A DNA stretch of 37,786 nucleotides from an uncultured Acetatifactor sp. (GTDB lineage: Bacteria > Bacillota > Clostridia > Lachnospirales > Lachnospiraceae): the NCBI GenBank assembly GCA_947627535.1, contig CANQWM010000030.1:1-37786 (forward strand), in the 5' to 3' direction. This document shows positions 14,963 to 23,000 of the stretch, piece after piece. Position 1 is the stretch's first letter; each line of letters starts with the position of its first letter. Under the pieces are notes generated by a model, which was given only the letters and a program-made list of their open reading frames with translations, was not told the DNA's origin and did no database searches. The position numbers were made by a program, and so were the translations under genes.

Positions 14963-15928
14963 TCAGTTGACTGGCGCGCAATGCGTGTCACCCCCATTTA
15001 TATCTTCCCTGTCTGTTAGCTGCCGGCCAAAGCTTTCTAACAGTTCGGAAGATATATTTTTCTGCTTCTTTTTTATCCCCATTGCCTTCAGAAAGAACCA
15101 TTCATACAGCTGCTTTACCATATCCGATATCTGCGTCATCAGGTAATGGTTCTTCATCGCCGTGGCATCCCAGCTGCAGGCATGGGTGATATCCCCCTGC
15201 CAGTTCTTCTGACGGTTGAAACCCTCGTTTTCTATTTTTCAACGTTTCCTTCCTGCTCCAGCTATCTTCTCTGCATTTTTCTGGTGATCCGCATGCTTGT
15301 CAGCCATTGGAATTCCGTCCTCACTGCCTCCCCATTTACAATCTTTTCTTCCAAGAACCGCAGCACATTCAACGCCTTCCCGTTATAATCAATACCGTTT
15401 ATGAATTCCAAATGCCCGGATGTTTCCTTTTCCGGGATCTTTTCATACTCCTCCGTGATGCTCGGGATGCTTCCCGTCTTATAGCGGATAATGTATTCCC
15501 AGCCGTTTCCCTGGCAGATATCCATTACTGGCTCCGACGCATACAGGCTGTCCCCCAGCAGTATGATGGGCAGTCGCGGAAACGCTTTTTTTATTTTCCA
15601 CGCCAGCCTCTTAAATGCTTTTGTTTCACAATCCTGCTTGCGTTTCTCTTCGCTCAGGTTTTTCTGGCTTTCCGCGTCTTCTCCGTTGTTTTCTATGAAT
15701 TCACTGGCTATGCTTACGATCAGGCTCTCCCCTAACACGATCTTCGCTTCCAGTACATCGCAGTGATAATTCACCGTTGGAATACTCTATATAACTCTGG
15801 TTTTGCGGATCTTTTGTGTCTGCAAAATCACGGAACAGGTCAGGACAATACCTGCTCCTGATCTTATTACACTCCACGATCGGATTGTTTTCCAGTTTTC
15901 TCCGAATCCTCTCTTGTTCCCTGCTCAT
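14963..15928 (-). pseudogene. DDE transposase, inactivated by frameshifts and a nonsense change
   Basis: Three frames join into one transposase of about 320 aa. The first segment runs from ATG 15928 (GGAG upstream), beginning MSREQERIRRKLENN. The second contains NYHCDVLEAKIVLGESLIVS, PIILLGDSLYASEPVMDICQ and GWEYIIRYKTGSIPSI. The third reads KIENEGFNRQKNWQGDITHA, CSWDATAMKNHYLM and on. Frames shift near 15780 and near 15280, and a TGA replaces what should be Trp just before KIENEGF. The G-D-S-L-Y-A motif and the late E-N-E-G-F block are the DDE-type signatures of IS4-like elements of Clostridia. Terminal inverted repeats were not identified. Confidence 0.85.
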
Positions 15929-16094
15929 ACAGACTCCTTTGCGAAAAACTTTTTTCTTTTATTTTACCATTTTTTCTCAAAAGAGCCTATTCTCAACAGA
16001 ATTAGTGCGAATTATTTTTTCCTTTCAAAGCTGGCAGAAAAAGCTTTACTATAAAAATTTTTGAAATTTCAGAGCTGAACTCAGATTTTTATTG

Positions 16095-16123
16095 TTGACA
16101 AACAGAAGCGTCCTTGCTATAAT
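16095..16123 (+). promoter_or_regulatory. Consensus promoter of the tRNA gene
   Basis: TTGACA (16095-16100), exactly 17 nt, TATAAT (16118-16123). The tRNA begins 33 nt beyond the -10 box. The 227-nt stretch between the transposase start and the tRNA holds nothing else recognisable. Confidence 0.9.
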
Positions 16124-16155
16124 AGACCACAGTGATTGCGGCAGCAGTCACGTGT

Positions 16156-16228
16156 GCTGCTGTGGCTCAGTCGGTAGAGCGTCGCATTGGTAGTGCGGAG
16201 GTCACGGGTCCGATTCCCGTCAGCAGCT
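16156..16228 (+). tRNA. tRNA-Thr (anticodon GGU)
   Basis: A full cloverleaf can be drawn. The acceptor stem is GCTGCTG/CAGCAGC with discriminator T. The D stem is GCTC/GAGC. The anticodon stem is TCGCA/TGCGG with loop TTGGTAG (anticodon GGT at positions 34-36). The T stem is ACGGG/CCCGT with loop TCCGATT. CCA is not encoded, so it is added after processing. It reads threonine codons ACC and ACU. It stands alone with its own promoter and terminator. Confidence 0.95.
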
Positions 16229-16230
16229 TA

Positions 16231-16264
16231 AAAAGAACCCTTGTAAAATCAAGGGTTCTTTTTA
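16231..16264 (+). terminator. Intrinsic terminator of the tRNA
   Basis: AAAAGAACCCTTG pairs with CAAGGGTTCTTTT across a 6-nt loop, with T-runs at the end. The A-rich 5' arm makes it potentially bidirectional, so it could also serve the blaR1-like gene ending at 16337. Confidence 0.92.
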
Positions 16265-16336
16265 TTTGCTGTATTTCGCCTGTGTGCTGAAACTGAAATG
16301 GTACAAATTCGCTGCACGACGGCCTGTATTTCTATG

Positions 16337-18943
16337 TTATCGGAGAGACTGCCTGCGCAGCGTTTCGTAACAATATCGATCCGCCTCGCAAACGGCTTCC
16401 GCGCGCAGTTCCCCTTCCTGAGAGCTCAACAGCAGATGGCTGTCCGCAAGATAAGCCTCCATCCCGTCGGCCCACTGACGGAACAGGTTGTCGTCATAAA
16501 CAATGGAATCGCCCCACTGGAAATCCGACCCTGCAATCTGACGCGGCGTTCCCGCTTCGTCCAGCCGGAACACCTGATACCAGTACTCCCCGTAATCATC
16601 CCGATCCTCTATATGCAGGGTCATCAGATAAGGAGTCCCGTTCCGTTCGCCCAGATACACATTGTTCCATGCTACCCGCGCAATGTGGGCGTCTTCTGTA
16701 TGCAGCAGATTTCCGTCCTGATCATAGAATAACACGACGCCGCTGTCTCCATCCCCTATATTGCCCAGATAGATTTCCATCCGCTCCATGCCCGGCGCGT
16801 CGGAGACATCCGCTTCTTCCGTCCGAACCAGTTCATAAAATTCCGCCAGCGCCTCTTCCATGGAGTACCCTTCCATGGCCAGGAAATCTTCGAAAAACAT
16901 GGAGTAGTTGAAGGTCAGGGGTTCATAAGAGATGCCCTGACCAAGAAATGTGCTCATAAGGTACGCTTCCTCAATGAGTCCATCCCGGAACACACAGCGG
17001 ACCGGTACATTAATCCACGACGCCCCTTCCGTCACCAGCTCCGCAAACTCATCAAAGCCGATCTCTTCAAAACGGACGCTGTCCATCTCCCTGTTTCCAT
17101 AGAAGACGCAGTCATCGGAAAAGACGGGAAGGAATACCGCCTCGTCCTCCGACATCCCAAACGGGATCACATAACGGTCAATGCTGCGGCCGCTGCGGCT
17201 GATGGATCTGGCATACACCCAGTAAGTCCCGTCGGGAATCTCGCCGGATGCGATGATCCCGCTGTCGAGTTCTCTGATCTCTCCCTCCGGTTCGGACTGT
17301 CCATTCGTTCCCTGCTGCCCGTCCGTCCCCTGCGCACCGTCTGTTCCCTGCGCACCGTCCGTTTTCACCTCACAGGAGACGCCAAAACCAAACTCCGACA
17401 GGAAAATTTCCGTCTCCTCCCTTGACAGTTCCACTATAATATCATTGTTTTCCGGATCCACCGCAAGCACCTGCGTCTCGGCAAGCAACTCCGTCTTAAC
17501 TTTTTCCGGAGATTCCAGCAGGAACAGATGATAGTTCTCCATCAGATTTCCTTCCTCCAGAACCGCGTGATAAATGTCCAGCGTATCCCCCGCTTTCGCC
17601 TCCCGCGCCATGCCAAGAGGCACGCCAAGGAAATAACCGCCGTCAGGCGCGGTCTGCAGGACAAACCCTTCGCCCATCACCTCGATGGAATCCGCCTTTT
17701 CGGAAAACTGTCCCGGATAGGTTTCCAGAATTACTGTTTCCTCCGGAAGAGCGATCCGCACCAGATGTCCCGGCGCCAGGCCGTCAAATTCCATTTCATA
17801 ATAGGGCTCCACCTTCTGCGCAGCGGGAATCCGCATCATTTCCCCCAGCTTCGGGATCAGGACCACATCGCCCCCAAATTTTTCCGACTCCGTCACCACC
17901 CCGTAAACATAGAATACCTCTTCCTCTTGCTCCTTTTCGTCCTTTTTCGGATTTCCCAGCAGGAACACCCCGGTCAGGACACAGACGGCCAGAGCCGCCG
18001 CGGCAAGCCAGAAAGCCGGCTTTTTATAATGCAGGATATTTTTGATCCGGCTTCCGGGATCCCCCTCTCCAAACGCCAGCGGGATTCCGACGGAAATTTT
18101 CCGCCCCGAAGTCAGCGCCAAAAGAGACGCGGAATACGCTTTCTTGATCTGATTTCCCGCCCGGCGGATGACCGCCTCGTCACAGGACATTTCCATGTCC
18201 CGGCCGCTCAGGAAAAAGGCCAGCCAGACCAGCGGATTAAACCAGTGCAGGCACAGCGCCAGCCATGCCGCCGCCCGGGTCATATTGTCTCCCCTTCTTA
18301 AGTGGATCCGCTCGTGAAGGAGGATATAATCCCGTTCCTGTTCCGGCAGGCCCGCGGGCAGATAAATACAGGGTCGAAAAAAACCGACGACAAAAGGCGT
18401 CGATACCGCGTCTGTGCGGAAGACCCGTTTCTGTCCGCCTTCCGGGACCTTTTCCGCCGCCCCCAGCCGGAACACAAATCTGCCGTAGGAAACTGCTCCC
18501 CAGAGCAGAAAGATACAGACGCCGGCCAGCCAGATCGCTGCCCCTGCGGGAAGAAGCCCCCCCAGCGTTTCCGAGACGGTTCTCTGCACTTTCCCGCTCT
18601 CTTCCGCCCCAGGCGCCGCGTTTTGCCCCGCCGCCGGATCCGGGATCATTTCCTCCGACGAAGACGTCTGCGCAAACGTCGTTTCCGCAGCCGGCGCATT
18701 TTGCTCCGTCCCGGATATATATTCCATGGTTCCCTTCTCCACCGGCGCGTTCAGCACCCCCAGCAGGGAAAAACGGCTCTCGAAGGACACGGGACACAGC
18801 AGCCGGAAAAGCACCACCGCCCACAGCCCATAGGAAAAAATACGGGGTGCCCGTCTCAAAAGCAGGCGCAGCGCCAAAACCGCCAATATGATCAATGCGC
18901 CTGTCACACTCATATTTAACATCCGGATAAACAGATTCGTCAT
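16337..18943 (-). CDS. BlaR1/MecR1-type sensor with M56 zinc metalloprotease and novel outer domain
   Basis: About 868 aa. The leading TTG at 18949 is followed by ATGs at 18946 and 18943; the last has ideal spacing (7 nt) from AGGAGG. N-terminal membrane helices flank a long Pro/Ala/Ser-rich loop. The M56 domain has the zinc motif HERIH (about residue 210) and MEMSCDEAV. After a further helix (about 313-335) comes a large external domain of about 530 residues that does not show the penicillin-binding S-x-x-K pattern of BlaR1. That domain carries a collagen-like stretch of Gly-X-Y triplets (GAQGTDGAQGTDGQQGTNGQ, about 540-560). The family senses a surface signal and triggers cleavage of its cognate BlaI repressor. 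It overlaps the blaI stop. Confidence 0.85.
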   Translation of the reverse strand: MTNLFIRMLNMSVTGALIILAVLALRLLLRRAPRIFSYGLWAVVLFRLLCPVSFESRFSLLGVLNAPVEKGTMEYISGTEQNAPAAETTFAQTSSSEEMIPDPAAGQNAAPGAEESGKVQRTVSETLGGLLPAGAAIWLAGVCIFLLWGAVSYGRFVFRLGAAEKVPEGGQKRVFRTDAVSTPFVVGFFRPCIYLPAGLPEQERDYILLHERIHLRRGDNMTRAAAWLALCLHWFNPLVWLAFFLSGRDMEMSCDEAVIRRAGNQIKKAYSASLLALTSGRKISVGIPLAFGEGDPGSRIKNILHYKKPAFWLAAAALAVCVLTGVFLLGNPKKDEKEQEEEVFYVYGVVTESEKFGGDVVLIPKLGEMMRIPAAQKVEPYYEMEFDGLAPGHLVRIALPEETVILETYPGQFSEKADSIEVMGEGFVLQTAPDGGYFLGVPLGMAREAKAGDTLDIYHAVLEEGNLMENYHLFLLESPEKVKTELLAETQVLAVDPENNDIIVELSREETEIFLSEFGFGVSCEVKTDGAQGTDGAQGTDGQQGTNGQSEPEGEIRELDSGIIASGEIPDGTYWVYARSISRSGRSIDRYVIPFGMSEDEAVFLPVFSDDCVFYGNREMDSVRFEEIGFDEFAELVTEGASWINVPVRCVFRDGLIEEAYLMSTFLGQGISYEPLTFNYSMFFEDFLAMEGYSMEEALAEFYELVRTEEADVSDAPGMERMEIYLGNIGDGDSGVVLFYDQDGNLLHTEDAHIARVAWNNVYLGERNGTPYLMTLHIEDRDDYGEYWYQVFRLDEAGTPRQIAGSDFQWGDSIVYDDNLFRQWADGMEAYLADSHLLLSSQEGELRAEAVCEADRYCYETLRRQSLR

Positions 18944-18945
18944 CA

Positions 18946-19308
18946 TCAATCCTCCTCATATTCGTCAATCAGCTTTTTCAGCATCCGGATCTCTTCCTCG
19001 CGGAGCCTGCGCTTCCGCGCAAAAGCCGCTACAAACAGCGGCAGCGAATCCTGAAAGTTTTCCCTGATAAACTGCTCGCCCTTGACGCCCTGAAAATCCT
19101 CCCGGCTCATACACGCTGTCACCATGCCGTTTTCGTTGACAAACAGCCCCCTGTCACAGAGCCGCTTCAGCATGGTATAGGTCGTCGTCCGCTTCCAGGA
19201 AAATGCGTTCTCACAAAGCTTTGCCAGCTCCCCGGAACGTATGGGCGCGTGCTCCCAGATCAGATCCGCAAATTTTTCTTCCATTTCTCCCAGCCTGAAT
19301 TGATCCAT
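18946..19308 (-). CDS. BlaI/MecI/CopY-family repressor
   Basis: 120 aa from ATG 19308; an upstream extension to 19425 would cover the promoter and operators and is rejected. The N-terminal winged helix reads LGEMEEKFADLIWEHAPIRS then GELAKLCENAFSWKRTTTYT and MLKRLCDRGLF, which is the BlaI fold with its recognition helix in WKRTTTYTMLKRL. The C-terminal helices (LREEEIRMLKKLIDEYEED) mediate dimerisation. It should bind the dyads at 19374-19414 and repress itself and the sensor. Release would follow proteolysis triggered by the BlaR1-like partner, whose start overlaps this stop. Confidence 0.92.
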   Translation of the reverse strand: MDQFRLGEMEEKFADLIWEHAPIRSGELAKLCENAFSWKRTTTYTMLKRLCDRGLFVNENGMVTACMSREDFQGVKGEQFIRENFQDSLPLFVAAFARKRRLREEEIRMLKKLIDEYEED

Positions 19309-19373
19309 CTCTCTTCCTCTCCTCTTTCTTCCCGTACCTGAGTTATGCTCCCTCGCTGCAGCAAAAAAGCGTT

Positions 19374-19425
19374 GTCTAATTGTATTAGACATTTTCAGTC
19401 TAACACGATTAGACAACGCTGTCAA
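19374..19425 (-). promoter_or_regulatory. Twin BlaI-type operators covering the promoter
   Basis: Two 17-bp dyads lie 24 bp apart: GTCTAATTGTATTAGAC (19374-19390, perfect 7-3-7) and GTCTAACACGATTAGAC (19398-19414). Each outer flank continues so that AGCGTTGTCTAAT... and ...ATTAGACAACGCT mirror one another. The whole is a 23-bp inverted repeat with two mismatches around a 7-bp centre. On the minus strand TTGACA (19425-19420) plus 17 nt and TAGACT form the promoter, so both dyads overlap the -10 region and start site. The sequence differs from the TACA/TGTA core of classic bla/mec operators. Confidence 0.85.
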
Positions 19426-19447
19426 GAAAAATCTTTTCCCTTTTACG

Positions 19448-20077
19448 TCAGGCGGGACAGAACTCCTTCAAAATTCCCTCATACACCAGCTCCCGCATCC
19501 GGGGAAGCTCAATCTCCAGATTTTCTTCCATAACGGCAACCATATAGGCCAGGACCCTGCCGCCCACAGAAAATACCATATAATCCAGGGGCATATCCGC
19601 CCTCACCTCGCCGCGTTCCACGGCAGCACCAAGGATCTTCCGGAAAAGCCGGATCAGCCGGTTCCTCTCACAGGTGGCGGAATCCAGTATTTCCTGAACC
19701 TGGCGGCTGAACTGCGAGTTATCCGTCAGAAGATGCACCAGCTTCAGGAAACAGTTTGGCTCCCCTCCCTGGGCGCTCACTTCATCCAGCAGATAATTCA
19801 GCTGGTCCTGAAAGCTCTTTCTCGCAAGAAGCCCTTTCTCGAGCTGTTCCATGGCGGCCTGCATCTGATATACCACAGCATGGATGACGATCTCTTCCTT
19901 GCTGTCAAAGTATTCATAAGCCGTACCCTTGCCGATCCCCGCCCTGTCCGTGATGGTGGAAACCTTCAGATTTATGGGATCCGCTCCCTCCGCCAGAAGC
20001 TGGTTCACTGCCTGATACAGCAGAAGCACCTTGGGCGGGATACGTTCCGCTCCCTCCGTCCCCGTAATTCTGGCCAT
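19448..20077 (-). CDS. TetR-family regulator of the RND pump
   Basis: 209 aa. The N-terminal helix-turn-helix shows LKVSTITDRAGIGKGTAYEY followed by FDSKEEIV, the conserved TetR recognition segment. The remainder is helical and would bind an inducer. Its start overlaps the stop of the RND gene (TGATG), so it is the second gene of the pump operon and translationally coupled. The likely target is the palindrome CCGACCGGTCGG just downstream of the pump promoter, giving autoregulated repression relieved by a pump substrate. Confidence 0.92.
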   Translation of the reverse strand: MARITGTEGAERIPPKVLLLYQAVNQLLAEGADPINLKVSTITDRAGIGKGTAYEYFDSKEEIVIHAVVYQMQAAMEQLEKGLLARKSFQDQLNYLLDEVSAQGGEPNCFLKLVHLLTDNSQFSRQVQEILDSATCERNRLIRLFRKILGAAVERGEVRADMPLDYMVFSVGGRVLAYMVAVMEENLEIELPRMRELVYEGILKEFCPA

Positions 20078-23000
20078 CAGTCATCCACCCCTGCTTTCCT
20101 TCTTTTCCCCGGCTTCTTTTTCTTCCCGGGTCTGCGCTCCCTGATAAAGATATCGTAGATGCAGGGGATCACCACCAGCGTCAGCAGCGTTCCGTACAAC
20201 AGGCCGCCGATGGTCACAACCGCCATGGGCTTTGCCATCTCCGCGCCCATATCATTGCTGAATACCATGGTGGACAGCGCAAGAATCGTGGTCAGGGCCG
20301 TCATCAGCACAGGCCGCAGCCTGGTGCGCCCGGCGGTCAGGATGGCCTCCCGCTTCTCCATGCCGCCTTCCCGCAGCTGGTTCATATAGTCAATCAGCAC
20401 AATACCGTTGTTCACGATAATACCCGCCAGCATGACGAAGCCGATCATGGCGATGACGCTGACCTCGCTTCCGCTGAGGAACAGTCCCAGGAAACCGCCT
20501 GTAAAGGCCAGCGGGATGGTAAACATGATGATAAAGGGCGACAGCAGGGACTGAAACTGTGCTACCATGATCAGGTACATGAACAGGATCGCCAGCAGCA
20601 TCATCAGCATCACCTGGCTCATGGCATCCATGATCATCTCATTCTCCCCGGAGAAAACCAGCTGGTATCCGTCAGGCATCTCATAATCCGCCAGCTTCTC
20701 TTCCACATCCGCCGACACAAGGCCGACATTATATCCCTCCGCAATGGCAGCGGTCACAGACACATATCTGGTCTGGGCCGTCCGGCTGATGGACGGAAGC
20801 GCGTAAGCCGTCTCAAAATCCGCGATCTCGGACAGCGGCACTTCCACGCTCTCTCCGTTTTCGTCGGTTCCTTCGATCAAAAGCTGCTTTATCTGTTCTC
20901 TTGTCAGCTCCATGTCCTTTTCGTTGCTCACATAGACATTGTAATCCCTGTCAGCTTCCACCAGCGTCGTGGCACTGCCGGCATCCGCGACCTTCGACAT
21001 GATCTGGGTAAACACCTGGGCCACGGTAAGGCCGTAGTGCACCGCTTCGTCCTTGTCGATCACGACGCGTAGCTCCTCGTCCGAATCCTGCAGGCCGTCG
21101 CTTACCTCGGCGGTTCCTTCCACCGTTCCCACAATGTCCGCCACCTCCCGGGCGATGCGCTGGATGGTATCCAGGTCGCGGCCTCTCACCTCAATAGAGA
21201 TCCCGCTTCCTCCCAGCGCGCTCATGTCCATACTGGAAGTGTCCACATCGATCTGCGCATCCAGACCCGCTGTTTTCTCCTGGATCTGCTTTGCGATCTC
21301 TTCGTTGCTCATGGTCTTGTCTTCTCTTGTCACAACATAAATGGTAGCCGTGTTGGTGCTTCCCTCACCGCCGCCCAAAAGAGACATGGTTCCGGCGGAG
21401 GTCATGGCGCCCACATTCTGGACATCTTCCACGGAAAGGATGGCGTCCACCACCTGATCCGTCACCTTCCCGGTCTCCTGCAGGGTCGCTTCCTCATCCA
21501 GGCTGACGGTAACGGTAAGCTGGGTGGAATCCATATCGGACATAAACGCCGTGCCGTTGGTAAACGCCAGCGCCACACTGATCACAAGCAGGGCCACCAC
21601 CAGAAGAAGCACAAGGGGTTTTACACTTAGCGCCCCCCGGAGCAGTTTTTCATACAGATTGACAAACGCCCCGAAGATCCTACCCGGTTTCTTCTCCTTT
21701 GTGTTCCGCAGCATTTTGGAGGACATGGCGGGCACCACCGTCAGCGCGATCACAAGGCTGGCGAGAAGCGAGTAGGCGATGGTCAGGCCCATGTCCACAA
21801 AGAGCTGTCTGGTAATGCCCTCCGTAAATACGATAGGAAGGAACACGCATACCGTGGTCAGCGTGGATGCCAGAATGGCGCCCGCCACCTCCTTTGCCCC
21901 TTCTATGGCCGCATCCTGTACGGACATGCCCTCGTTCCGCAGACGGTAAATATTCTCGATCACCACGATGGAGTTATCCACCAGCATACCGATGCCCAGC
22001 GCCAGTCCGGAAAGCGAGATCACGTTCAGGGTCACGCCGCTGAAATACATGCAGACCACGGCTGTCACCAGGCTGACAGGAATGGAAAACGCCACCACCA
22101 GGGTAGGCCGGATATCCTTCAAAAACAGCAGAAGGATCAGGATTGCCAGTCCTGCGCCGAACACAATATTATTCACAATGGAATCCATGACCAGGTCAAT
22201 GTAAACGCCCTGATCCATCAGCTTAATCAGGCTCAGGCCCGGATTCTGTTCCATCAGTTCGTCAAAACGCTCACCCAGCCGGTCGGAAACCTCGCCGGTG
22301 GAGTATCCGGTCTGCTTCTGAATGGTCAGCATCACGCCGGCGCTGCCGTCCACGTTGGTATAGATATCCGCGGAGTTATCCGTGTAGAACACGTCCGCCA
22401 CGTCGCCCAAGGTGATAACGGGAACCCCGTCCATATGAAGATCCATCAGCGGCAGCGCCTTTAATTCCTCCACATCGGAGGGCTTATCGCCCACGCGGAC
22501 CAGATAGTCCACGCCCTCTTCCGTCACATACCCGGCCGGCATGGAAAAATTCTGGGCGGTCAGCAGTCCTTCCACGGTGTCCACCGTCAGGATGTTCGAC
22601 AGATTCGCCTGCTCGTATGCGCTCTCCTTCGCTTCCTCAAACTGCTTTCTTCCGTCGACCAGCTGTTCCTCCCCTTCCTCCAGCTGTTTCAGGGCGTCGT
22701 CCATCTGGTCAAATCCGGACTGGATCTGGTCGTCGCTGGCCTCCAGCTGGGTCTGCGCCAGCTCCAGCTGATATTCGCCCAGCGCGATGGTAGCCTTGCC
22801 GTTGGCAAATTCGATGGCCGCCGTCATCTGTCCCTGCTCGATGGCGGTGATGGCTGAATTGATATCGGAAATGGCCTTGCCAAGGTCCGTGATATTCTGC
22901 TTTTTCAGCGTCTCGTTCACCATGGCCACGTAGGCGTCATACCCGAGACCGCCGGTCTGTGCGATCAGAGCGGTATTCAGATTTTCCCGCTGGGTCTGAA

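Noticed and set aside
16156..16264. tRNA-Thr as the integration site of a mobile element
   Set aside because: No integrase gene or duplicated tRNA 3' end is seen nearby; the closest transposase is a DDE type that does not target tRNA genes.
18237..18968. Long Gly/Arg-rich frames opposite or beside the BlaR1-like gene
   Set aside because: High-GC shadow frames without ribosome sites; the M56 frame has clear motifs.
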